Source: Actinocrinis sp046724665 (lineage in GTDB: Bacteria > Actinomycetota > Actinomycetes > Streptomycetales > Catenulisporaceae). Taken from it: 6,104 nucleotides of DNA. Numbering within the stretch: position 1 is the first letter of the stretch; every line of letters starts with the position of its first letter. The notes below the pieces were generated by a model, which ran no database searches, was not told where the DNA came from, and was given only the letters and a program-made list of their open reading frames with translations. The DNA lies in the NCBI GenBank assembly GCA_046724665.1, contig JBKOWZ010000215.1:1-6104 (forward strand). Reading direction: 5' to 3'. Position numbers and translations under genes: made by a program. This document shows positions 1 through 5,581 of this stretch, piece after piece.

Positions 1-170
1 CGGTGCCGCCTGCGCCGGGCGCGCAGCACCACCCGCTCGAAGCCGTAGGGCGGCGGGACCAGCGGCTGCACCGGGCCGATCAGCTCGCGCAGCCGCCGGT
101 CCACCGACGCGTCGGACGGGCCGGCCGTATCGGACGCGTCCCATTCGTTCCACGAGTTGTCGTCGTTCAT
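1..170 (-). CDS. Partial hypothetical protein translationally coupled to the ECF sigma factor (N-terminus only)
   Basis: The first 56 codons read MNDDNSWNEWDASDTAGPSD, then a charged stretch (VDRRLRELIGPV), a proline segment (PLVPPPYGFERVV) and a basic cluster (RARRRRHR) at the window edge. The ATG overlaps the sigma factor stop as ATGA (167-170), so the two genes are almost certainly co-transcribed and translationally coupled. Many actinobacterial ECF sigma genes are followed by a single-pass membrane protein whose short cytoplasmic head ends in an Arg-rich stop-transfer-like cluster before a transmembrane helix; this fragment matches that layout, but the helix would lie outside the window. 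By position it could be an anti-sigma factor or a membrane sensor. No zinc-binding HxxxCxxC motif is visible in the part present. Function is inferred from position only; that it is a real gene is well supported by the overlap and codon use. Confidence 0.75.
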   Translation of the reverse strand, partial: MNDDNSWNEWDASDTAGPSDASVDRRLRELIGPVQPLVPPPYGFERVVLRARRRRH

Positions 171-742
171 CGCTTGCCGTCCAGCGCTTGGCGCAGCTGC
201 GCGCGGGCGTGGAAGAGGTCGCTCTTGACCGTGCCCGCGGGCCGATTGGTCAGCCGGGCCACGTCCGCGAGCGGGAACCCGGCGTAGTAGTACAGCAGCA
301 CCGAGACCCGCTGCCGGTCCGGCAGCGCCTCGACCAGCGTGCGCAGGTCGGTGCCGTGGAACTCGGCCTCGCCCCCGGCGGCCGTGTACGTCTGCCTGCT
401 CTGCCGCAGCAGCTCCCGGTCGCGGCGGGTCTTGCGCCAGTGGTCGCGCACCAGGTTCGCGGCTATCACGTACAGATAGCCGACCGGGTCGTCCACCCGC
501 CGCAGCCGGCCGAGCAGCCGGGTGAACGCCTCCATCGCGATCTCGTGCGCCGTGTCGTCGTCGTCCAGCAGCTTGCGGCACCAGCCGGCCAGCCGCGCGT
601 AGTGCGCCGCGAACAGCTCGGCGGCCAGCGCGTCGGAGTCCAGCCGCCGCCCCGTCGGCGGCCCGGCGAACTCCGGTTCGGCCAGCACCGGCCAGTTGTC
701 AGCGGTGTCGCTCATCCCTGCCCCGACGGATGTGACGGTCAT
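167..742 (-). CDS. ECF-subfamily RNA polymerase sigma factor (sigma-70 regions 2 and 4)
   Basis: This 191-residue protein has the two-domain architecture of an ECF (group 4) sigma factor, which directs core RNA polymerase to a small regulon. Region 2 spans about residues 41-108 and includes the segment AHEIAMEAFTRLLGRL and the -10-recognition part GYLYVIAANLVRDHWRK. A linker at about 109-130 leads to region 4 (about 131-187), with LPDRQRVSVLLYYYAGFPL followed by the helix-turn-helix ADVARLTNRPAGTVKSDLFHAR, which reads the -35 element. There is no region 1.1 or 3, and no C-terminal SnoaL-like extension as in ECF41. Two starts are possible: ATG at 742, preceded by GGGTGA six bases upstream, and ATG at 715 (residue 10, MSDTADNW), preceded by GGGGCAGGG. 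Homologues would decide. Its stop overlaps the next gene, implying a functional partner there. The 160-base leader upstream carries a candidate ECF promoter, consistent with positive autoregulation. The regulon cannot be predicted. Confidence 0.93.
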   Translation of the reverse strand: MTVTSVGAGMSDTADNWPVLAEPEFAGPPTGRRLDSDALAAELFAAHYARLAGWCRKLLDDDDTAHEIAMEAFTRLLGRLRRVDDPVGYLYVIAANLVRDHWRKTRRDRELLRQSRQTYTAAGGEAEFHGTDLRTLVEALPDRQRVSVLLYYYAGFPLADVARLTNRPAGTVKSDLFHARAQLRQALDGKR

Positions 743-835
743 CGGCCGTCACCCGCGTTCCGGAGTGCGCCCGATCCACTCATGACCGCCCGTCCAGAAA
801 GAGTACTGTTCCGCAGACCTCGCTTTCCGCCTCCA

Positions 836-864
836 GAGACGGCGTTCCGGACGAACGGTTGTCA
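836..864 (-). promoter_or_regulatory. Candidate ECF-type promoter for the sigma factor gene
   Basis: Read on the minus strand, TGACAACC (857-864) is followed after a 15-base spacer by CGTCTC (836-841). ECF sigma promoters commonly have an AAC-containing -35 and a CGT-containing -10 about 15-18 bases apart, and many ECF genes are autoregulated. The expected transcription start is near 828, giving a leader of roughly 85-110 bases before the sigma gene start. The element lies between the peptidase stop and the sigma gene, where a promoter is needed if the sigma gene is not simply read through from the peptidase gene. This is a sequence-pattern inference. Nearby GGAAC strings (on the minus strand) give worse spacings. 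Confidence 0.45.
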
Positions 865-902
865 CGGTTCCGCTACAGAGTGTTCGGCCGGTGCCGGGGG
901 TG

Positions 903-3029
903 CTAGAGAACCCGTCGCAGGAAGTCCACCTGAAGCAGCATGAGGTTCTCGGTCACGATGTCCTGAGGCGTCATGTGCGTCACGCCGGACAGTGGCAGCA
1001 CCTCGTGCGGTCGCCCGGCGGCCAGCAGCTCGGAGGACAGCCGCAGCGTGTGCGCCGCGACCACGTTGTCGTCGGCGAGCCCGTGGATGATCATCATCGG
1101 CCGGTAAGGCTCGGCCCACTCCCACGCCCCCGGACCGGCGTGCGGGAACAGCGAGTTGGCGTTGTAGACCTCTGGCGCGTGCTCGGGGTGGCCGAGGTAC
1201 CGCTCGGTGTATCCGGTGTCGTACAGCCGCCAGTCGGTGACCGGCGCGCCGACGATCGCCGCGTGGAACACGTCGGGCCGCTTGAGCACGGCGAGCGCGG
1301 CCAGATAGCCGCCGTACGACCAGCCGCGGATCGCCACCCGGTCGCGGTCGAGGTCGGGGAACTGCCGCAGCAGCGCGTCCAGCGCGTCCACCTGGTCCTG
1401 CAAGGTGACGCCGGCGAAGTCGTCGCGCACCGCGCGATCCCACGCCGGGCCGCGCCCGGGAGTGCCGCGGCCGTCCGCGACCAGCACCGCGAAGCCCTGG
1501 TCGGCGAACCACTGCGGGGACAGGTACGTGTTGTACGACGCGATGGCGAGCTGTGCGTGCGGACCGCCGTAGGGGTCGAGCAGGACCGGCAGCTTCGTGC
1601 CGGGAGTGTGGTTTGCGGGCAGCAGCAGCGTGCCGCGCAGCCCGCGCTCGCCGAGTACGAGCTCGCGCGGCCTTGCGGTGATCCGCGGCATCTCGGCCAC
1701 CGATCGCAGCTCACTGAGCTGCTTCGGCCCCTCGCCTCCGATCCGCAGCACGCTGATCCGCCGGTTCGGCTCGTCGAGCGTCGCCGAGGTGAGCACCGCC
1801 AGCGAGCCGTTGATCACCGCTGTGTTCACCCCGTCGGCCGTACTGATCGGCTCGAGCTCGGCATCGGCGCGCAGGGCGGCCCGCACGACCTGGATCCGCG
1901 TCGAGTCGTCGGTGGAGACGGACAGGTACGCATGGTCGCCGTCCAGCCCGAGTACCGCGCGGACCTGCACGTTCTCGGGCGTGACCGCGCGGTCGCCGAA
2001 CAGCAGCCGGTAGGCGTCGCCGCGCGGCGCGATCCGGACCAGGCCGCCGCCCCCGGCCGCCGACCAGGCCGGCGTGCCGGGGAAGAACTCGTACCAGGCT
2101 TCGTCGTGGTCCTCGGTCACGGTCGCGGTCGTGCCGTCCGGCTCGACCGACAGGACGCGGCCGGTGCGCTGGTCCCGGGAGAGCACCGCGAGCAGTGCGG
2201 GGCCGTGCGCCGACCAGTGCACCGCGGCGAGGTATTCGAACGCGGTGAAGTCCCACACGATCGGCGTGCGCGTACCGTCCAGTCCCAGGCGCACGGCCGT
2301 GACCAGGGCGTTCGGCGTGCCGGCCGCCGGATAGCCGACCTCGCGCGCGGGCTGCTGCGGGTTCGCGGGGTCGGCGATGTGCCAGCGGATCACCGGCGAG
2401 TCGTCCACCCGCGCGGCCAGGATCTGCGTTCCGTCCGGCGACCACCAGTAGCCGCGATGCCGGTCCAGCTCCTCGGCGGCGATGAAGTCCGCCGCGCCGT
2501 ACGTCACGTTCGGGCCGTCCGGCGCCGCCAGGACGCGGTCGTGCGCGCCGTCGATGCCGATGACCCGCAGCGCGCCGCCGGAGAGGTAGGCCACGTGCCT
2601 GCCGGTCGGATCGGGCCGCGGGTCGATCACCGGGCCCTCGGCGGGCAGCTCGCGCACGGTCCCCGCGACCAGGTCGGCCGCGAAGAGCCGCCCGGACAGC
2701 GAGAACGCGGCGACGCGCACCATGCGGTCGGCGGCGAAGTCCACGATCCCGGCCGCGCCCTGGCGCGAGCGCTCACGCCGGGCCTTCTCCTCAGCCGTCA
2801 GCTCCTCGCCCGCGGTGCCGGCCAGCAGGTCCACCGGATCGGCGACCAGCCGCTCGGCCCCGGTCTCCGGGTCCGCCGTCCACAGGCAGGTCGCCCGGTC
2901 GGCGCCGGTCTTGGTGCGCAGGAAGGCGATCCGCGCCGCGTCGGGGGAGATCGCGAAGGCGCGCGGCACGCCGAGCGTGAAGCGCTGAGTGCGTGCGTAC
3001 TGCCTGGGGAAGGACACCGGTTCGACCAT
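903..3029 (-). CDS. Dipeptidyl peptidase IV-type serine peptidase (family S9B), probably cytoplasmic
   Basis: This 708-residue protein has an N-terminal beta-propeller (DPPIV_N, about residues 20-450) and a C-terminal alpha/beta-hydrolase domain (about 455-708), the usual size for the family. These enzymes cleave X-Pro or X-Ala dipeptides from peptide N-termini. The active site can be matched residue by residue to mammalian DPP4: nucleophile Ser571 in GWSYGGY, Asp653 and Asn655 in HGLADDNV, His685 in SGVTHM, oxyanion Tyr487 in DPYGGPHAQ, Tyr603 and Tyr607 in WRLYDTGYTERYLG. The Glu186-Glu187 pair, before YWWSPDG, binds the substrate amino terminus and marks an exo-dipeptidase. No signal peptide, lipobox or membrane anchor is present, so it probably degrades cytosolic peptides. 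The ATG at 3029 is preceded by a -10-like TACGAT six bases away and no good ribosome site, suggesting a leaderless mRNA. The gene lies 45 bases after the prim-pol-like gene and may also be read through from it. Very high certainty on family; natural substrate unknown. Confidence 0.96.
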   Translation of the reverse strand: MVEPVSFPRQYARTQRFTLGVPRAFAISPDAARIAFLRTKTGADRATCLWTADPETGAERLVADPVDLLAGTAGEELTAEEKARRERSRQGAAGIVDFAADRMVRVAAFSLSGRLFAADLVAGTVRELPAEGPVIDPRPDPTGRHVAYLSGGALRVIGIDGAHDRVLAAPDGPNVTYGAADFIAAEELDRHRGYWWSPDGTQILAARVDDSPVIRWHIADPANPQQPAREVGYPAAGTPNALVTAVRLGLDGTRTPIVWDFTAFEYLAAVHWSAHGPALLAVLSRDQRTGRVLSVEPDGTTATVTEDHDEAWYEFFPGTPAWSAAGGGGLVRIAPRGDAYRLLFGDRAVTPENVQVRAVLGLDGDHAYLSVSTDDSTRIQVVRAALRADAELEPISTADGVNTAVINGSLAVLTSATLDEPNRRISVLRIGGEGPKQLSELRSVAEMPRITARPRELVLGERGLRGTLLLPANHTPGTKLPVLLDPYGGPHAQLAIASYNTYLSPQWFADQGFAVLVADGRGTPGRGPAWDRAVRDDFAGVTLQDQVDALDALLRQFPDLDRDRVAIRGWSYGGYLAALAVLKRPDVFHAAIVGAPVTDWRLYDTGYTERYLGHPEHAPEVYNANSLFPHAGPGAWEWAEPYRPMMIIHGLADDNVVAAHTLRLSSELLAAGRPHEVLPLSGVTHMTPQDIVTENLMLLQVDFLRRVL

Positions 3030-3035
3030 GCCCCG

Positions 3036-3041
3036 ATCGTA
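3036..3041 (-). promoter_or_regulatory. -10 element for leaderless transcription of the S9 peptidase gene
   Basis: On the minus strand TACGAT (pattern TANNNT) ends exactly six bases before the ATG at 3029, so transcription would begin at or next to the A of the start codon. There is no clear Shine-Dalgarno sequence between them (the gap is CGGGGC). A TANNNT box immediately upstream of the start codon is the known signature of leaderless genes in actinobacteria, where leaderless mRNAs are common. No convincing -35 is seen at the expected distance: the only TTGACA-like string (GTGACA) is 31 bases upstream, too far. Confidence 0.5.
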
Positions 3042-3074
3042 TTCGCTGGGCCGCCGCGCCAGCCGGGATTACTG

Positions 3075-3722
3075 TCACGACTGGCGGATCACGACGTCCC
3101 AGAGCTCCGGGTACGCGTCCCGTACCGCGCGGTCGAGCACGGCGGTCACCAGGCGCGCGTCCGGCAGCGTGCGCCGGACCGGGTCGGGCGGAACCGCCCA
3201 CACCACCGACGACGGCCCGACCGCGCCCGGCGTCGGCAGCGGACAGTACCGGCCGCGGCCCCAGACCCGCAGGTCCACCCCGACCTCGCGCCACTTGGCC
3301 ACGCCGTATTCGTGCTCTTCGTCGTCGCCGAGATCGACCAGGAAGCGGATGCGCCCCTGGCCGTCGGTGATCGGCCCGGTCGCCGCCGGGTTCTTGCCGA
3401 GCCGCTCGAGGGCCGCCACGCCGACCAGCGCGGGCACGTCCACCAGCCCGAGCCGCCGGGCCCCCGGCACCGCGCGGCCGAGCGCCGCCACCACCGGCGC
3501 ACCGGGGCTGAGCCGCCATACCGCGCGCACGATCGTCGGCATCGACGATGCGGCCCACTGCCACGGTTCCATGCTCGCAGCGGCGCAGCCGTCACCGCGG
3601 CCGCCCGGATCATTACCGGGGGCGACCGGCCATCCCAACATCGCGGCGTACCACACCGCGGCCTCGTCGGCTGTGCGCGGTGGCGCCAGCACGCTCGGAC
3701 GAGTCGGGACCATGTCCGTCAT
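3075..3722 (-). CDS. Small bifunctional DNA primase/polymerase (prim-pol N-terminal) family protein, probably degenerate
   Basis: This 215-residue protein resembles the prim-pol N-terminal domain proteins common as stand-alone genes in actinobacteria. Seen in the sequence: AVWYAAMLGWPVAPG (22-36), the opening 'Y-A-x-x-GWPV-x-PG' strand of the family; a single Cys at 46 where relatives often carry a Cys cluster; VWRLSPGAPVVAALGR (68-83), the counterpart of the family's 'WW..RPDAPI..ATG' segment; the pair ALERLG plus TGPITDGQGRIRFLV (104-129); and the closing VDLRVWGRGRYCPLPTP with VVWAVPP (149-179). Only one acidic residue (Asp95 in LVDVP) sits where active prim-pols have a metal-binding pair, so catalysis is doubtful. 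The ATG at 3722 has AAGGA 13 bases upstream, slightly far for a ribosome site; the next Met is residue 4. It is divergent from mshB across 157 bases and 45 bases ahead of the peptidase gene. Family assignment is from remembered motif patterns; role unknown. Confidence 0.66.
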   Translation of the reverse strand: MTDMVPTRPSVLAPPRTADEAAVWYAAMLGWPVAPGNDPGGRGDGCAAASMEPWQWAASSMPTIVRAVWRLSPGAPVVAALGRAVPGARRLGLVDVPALVGVAALERLGKNPAATGPITDGQGRIRFLVDLGDDEEHEYGVAKWREVGVDLRVWGRGRYCPLPTPGAVGPSSVVWAVPPDPVRRTLPDARLVTAVLDRAVRDAYPELWDVVIRQS

Positions 3723-3782
3723 CTGTGGTGCGGTGTCCTTCCCCGATGTGAATGATCGAAGCAGCCAGGTGTCGCGGGTTTT

Positions 3783-3795
3783 GATACCGAGTATC
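3783..3795. promoter_or_regulatory. 13-bp palindrome GATAC-N3-GTATC, candidate operator between prim-pol-like gene and mshB
   Basis: GATAC (3783-3787), CGA, GTATC (3791-3795) is a perfect inverted repeat in the 157-base divergent intergenic region, 60 bases upstream of the prim-pol-like start and about 85 bases upstream of mshB. It is AT-rich against a very GC-rich background, as expected for a protein-binding site. An identical-arm palindrome recurs at 5496-5508, after the mshB operon. A second short palindrome, TCCCC-TC-GGGGA, follows at 3821-3832. Which protein, if any, binds is unknown. Confidence 0.4.
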
Positions 3796-3843
3796 TGTTA
3801 CTGAGTGAATACGATCCGTGTCCCCTCGGGGAGACGCCGTCGG

Positions 3844-3873
3844 CGGACTTCTACCGGACCACGCCCTTACGCT
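3844..3873 (+). promoter_or_regulatory. mshB promoter giving a leaderless transcript
   Basis: The -10 hexamer TACGCT (3868-3873, TANNNT) lies six bases before the mshB ATG at 3880, so the transcript should start at or beside the start codon. The gap GATCTC holds no ribosome-binding site. A weak -35 match, CGGACT (3844-3849; three of six positions match TTGACA), sits 18 bases upstream of the -10. The same TANNNT-N6-ATG geometry precedes the peptidase gene at 3029. This supports ATG 3880 over the in-frame upstream GTG at 3805. Confidence 0.55.
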
Positions 3874-3879
3874 GATCTC

Positions 3880-4800
3880 ATGAGCCACGCAACCAGGCAG
3901 CTTCCACGTGCCGGGCAGTCGATCCTCTTCGTCCACGCGCATCCCGACGACGAGTCGATCGACAACGGCGCGACGATGGCGAAGTACGCGGCCGAGGGTG
4001 CTCGCGTCACGCTGGTCACGTGCACGCTCGGCGAGTTGGGCGAGGTGCTGGTTCCGGAGCTGGCGCACCTGTCCGCCGACCACGAGGACCGGCTCGGGCC
4101 GCACCGGATCACCGAACTGACCGCGGCGCTGCGCGCGCTGGACGTCACCGATTACCGCTTCCTCGGCGGTCCCGGCAGGTTTCGTGACTCGGGGATGATG
4201 GGCACCCAGGCCAACGACGCACCGCGGTCGTTCTGGCGCGCCGACGTGGACATGGCCGCGGCGCTGCTCGTTCCCGTCATCCGGCAGGTGCGCCCGCAGG
4301 TGATGGTCACGTACAACGAGTTCGGCGGATACGGCCACCCCGACCACATCCAGACGCACCGGGTCGCGATGCGCGCGGCCGAACTGGCCGCCGATCCGCA
4401 GTTCACGCTCGCGGACGGTTCCGGCGCCGACGACGAGCCGCACGAGATCGCCAAGATCTACTGGAACACCCTGCCGCGCTCGGTGGTCGAGGCGGGCATC
4501 GAGGCGCTGCGCGCCGCGGGAGAGACGACCGGCTTCAGCCTGGTCGAGTCGGTGGACGACCTGCCCTTCGTCGCGGACGACTCGACGGTGACCGCGGTCG
4601 TGCACGCCGAGGAGTACGCCGAGCGCAAGGCCGAGGCGCTGCGTGCGCACGCCACACAGATCACCGTCGATGGACCGTTCTTCGCGCTGTCCAACCGGCT
4701 GGGACGGCAGGTGATGGGGGTCGAGCACTACCAACTGGCGCACGGCGAGCCGGGGCCCGACAAGCCGGAGGCGGACCTGTTCGCCGGGCTGGCGGTCTGA
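3880..4800 (+). CDS. mshB: N-acetyl-1-D-myo-inositol-2-amino-2-deoxy-alpha-D-glucopyranoside deacetylase (mycothiol biosynthesis)
   Basis: MshB removes the acetyl group from GlcNAc-Ins to give GlcN-Ins, the second dedicated step to mycothiol, the main low-molecular-weight thiol of actinobacteria; the enzyme is cytosolic and zinc-dependent. The protein is 306 residues (the M. tuberculosis enzyme is 303). The LmbE/PIG-L signature FVHAHPDDES gives metal ligands His21 and Asp24 and general base Asp23. GGYGHPDH supplies Tyr151, His153 and the third ligand His156, matching Tyr142, His144 and His147 of the mycobacterial enzyme. The MshB-specific segment RFRDSGMMGTQAND (100-113) separates it from the related Mca amidase. 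Upstream in-frame GTG (3805) would add 25 Arg-rich residues with no family counterpart, so ATG 3880 is chosen; it is fed by a leaderless-type promoter. A membrane protein gene follows after 7 bases in a probable operon. No key residue is missing. Confidence 0.97.
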   Translation: MSHATRQLPRAGQSILFVHAHPDDESIDNGATMAKYAAEGARVTLVTCTLGELGEVLVPELAHLSADHEDRLGPHRITELTAALRALDVTDYRFLGGPGRFRDSGMMGTQANDAPRSFWRADVDMAAALLVPVIRQVRPQVMVTYNEFGGYGHPDHIQTHRVAMRAAELAADPQFTLADGSGADDEPHEIAKIYWNTLPRSVVEAGIEALRAAGETTGFSLVESVDDLPFVADDSTVTAVVHAEEYAERKAEALRAHATQITVDGPFFALSNRLGRQVMGVEHYQLAHGEPGPDKPEADLFAGLAV

Positions 4801-4807
4801 CCGGAGA

Positions 4808-5467
4808 ATGGCTCCTGTGACCCGACCTGAGCCGACTCCCACGCCGAGGAGCGCTGTGTCGAAGGACGCTGTGAAGGCTGCGCGGCCGAAAGACGCCGCG
4901 CAGTCAGAAGACGCCATGCCGTCAGAAGACACCGCACCGTCTACAAGCGCAGCGCAGTCAGCAAATACAGCGCAGCCGACAAGAACCGTGCGCGCACCAG
5001 GTTCCTCCCCGGCCGAGCGGGCGCCCCGATGGGCGCTGCTCGCGCTGGCATTCGCGGCCGGCGCCGCCGTCGGCGCGGTCGGCTCCTTCGGCCACCGCGC
5101 CAGCGAGACCTGGCTCGGCGTCAACTGGCCGACCGGGCTGGCGCTCTGCTTCGGCGGGCTGATCGGCCTGCTGCTCGGGCTCGGCGAACTGCTCGCCGCC
5201 GCGGCCGCCGACTCCTGGCGGCCGACCCGGCTGTCCGCGCTCGGCTGCGCGTCGGCCGGCTGGCTGCTCGCGCTGCTCTGGATCACCTACCTCGGGCCGC
5301 CGCCGTCGTTCGCCCGCAAGGGAGACGTGGTGTTGGCGAACGACGGGAAGTCGTTGCTCTACCTTCTCGGCGGAATGCTGCTGATCACGGTCGCGGTATA
5401 TCGCGCCTGGGTCGCCACGCTCGCCGCGCGCCTCGCGAGCCGTCCTGGCAGTCACCCCAAAGGGTGA
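4808..5467 (+). CDS. Four-helix integral membrane protein encoded downstream of mshB (DUF6113/Rv1171-like position)
   Basis: The 219-residue product has a hydrophilic Ala/Ser/Thr/Pro-rich N-terminal tail (about 1-72), then four hydrophobic helices at about 75-96, 107-134, 143-162 and 182-207, and a short basic C-terminus. The tail holds tandem hexapeptide repeats. A small membrane protein of unknown function follows mshB in several actinobacteria (Rv1171 in M. tuberculosis; DUF6113 proteins in streptomycetes); position and topology match, but I cannot verify sequence homology. Linkage suggests co-expression with mycothiol synthesis, not a proven role. Start choice is uncertain: GGAG is only one base from ATG 4808 but ten bases from the in-frame GTG at 4817 (codon 4), so GTG 4817 may be the true start. 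The first third uses TCA, GCA, ACA, AAA, AGA and AAT codons that are rare in the rest of the gene. Confidence 0.85.
   Translation: MAPVTRPEPTPTPRSAVSKDAVKAARPKDAAQSEDAMPSEDTAPSTSAAQSANTAQPTRTVRAPGSSPAERAPRWALLALAFAAGAAVGAVGSFGHRASETWLGVNWPTGLALCFGGLIGLLLGLGELLAAAAADSWRPTRLSALGCASAGWLLALLWITYLGPPPSFARKGDVVLANDGKSLLYLLGGMLLITVAVYRAWVATLAARLASRPGSHPKG
4886..4993 (+). repeat. Degenerate 18-base tandem repeat (six units) coding hexapeptides
   Basis: Six consecutive 18-base units encode PKDAAQ, SEDAMP, SEDTAP, STSAAQ, SANTAQ and PTRTVR (residues 27-62 of the membrane protein); SKDAVK at 18-23 may be a further decayed unit. The two central units share the identical decamer GTCAGAAGAC at 4903-4912 and 4921-4930, exactly 18 bases apart. 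The consensus is roughly [S/P]-x-[D/N/S]-[A/T]-x-[Q/P]. The units are in frame, so copy-number change would lengthen or shorten the cytoplasmic or surface tail without a frameshift. A simple disordered linker that has expanded by slippage is the likeliest origin. Confidence 0.65.
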
Positions 5468-5488
5468 ATTACGCGGCCGCGTGCGACC

Positions 5489-5510
5489 GCGTACGGATAC
5501 GCCGTATCGC
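5489..5510 (+). terminator. Candidate hairpin terminator after the mshB operon
   Basis: About 20 bases after the stop codon, TACGG (5492-5496) pairs with CCGTA (5502-5506) around a five-base ATACG loop, with a G-U pair below and, past one bulged C, two more G-C pairs (5489-5490 with 5509-5510). There is no T-run afterwards, which is usual for actinobacterial terminators. The same bases contain the palindrome GATAC-N3-GTATC, so a protein-binding role is an alternative. Just upstream, the 12-base perfect palindrome ACGCGGCCGCGT (5471-5482) has no loop and is less likely to terminate. Confidence 0.4.
5496..5508. promoter_or_regulatory. Second 13-bp palindrome GATAC-N3-GTATC
   Basis: GATAC (5496-5500), GCC, GTATC (5504-5508) has the same arms and spacing as the palindrome at 3783-3795; here the symmetry extends to six-base arms around a single central C. 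It lies in the non-coding stretch between the membrane protein and the last gene, about 200 bases before the latter's start. It overlaps the candidate terminator hairpin, so its conservation may be coincidental. Confidence 0.35.
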
Positions 5511-5581
5511 TCTCACCGTGTTCGATGCCCGAAAGCGCCGTCCGGGCGCGATCGTCGCGCCATCACCCGCGACGGTGGAAT

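Noticed and set aside
884..900. Possible terminator after the peptidase gene (minus strand, CGGC/GCCG arms)
   Set aside because: Only four-base arms and no downstream T-run; too weak to annotate.
891..3755. Very long open frame (954 codons) on the plus strand
   Set aside because: It lies opposite the S9 peptidase and prim-pol-like genes; its product is Arg/Pro/Gly/His-rich without domains, the usual antisense shadow in high-GC DNA.
3776..3799. SigR-like promoter (GGG...GTT) overlapping the GATAC palindrome, attractive because mycothiol genes are SigR targets in Streptomyces
   Set aside because: The -35 (GGGTTT) does not match GGGAAT and the spacing is short; the leaderless -10 at 3868 explains mshB better.
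3821..3832. Short palindrome TCCCC-TC-GGGGA upstream of mshB
   Set aside because: Short G/C palindromes are expected by chance in such GC-rich DNA; kept only as a note beside the GATAC site.
3805..3879. Upstream in-frame GTG start extending mshB by 25 residues
   Set aside because: The extension is Arg-rich with no counterpart in MshB proteins, and the -10 box at 3868 would lie inside it.
3613..5286. Minus-strand open frame of 557 codons opposite mshB and the membrane protein gene
   Set aside because: Composition is that of a shadow frame, while the plus strand encodes a textbook MshB with intact metal ligands.
5471..5482. Perfect 12-base palindrome ACGCGGCCGCGT
   Set aside because: No loop, pure G/C core of a type common by chance here; not convincing as terminator or operator.
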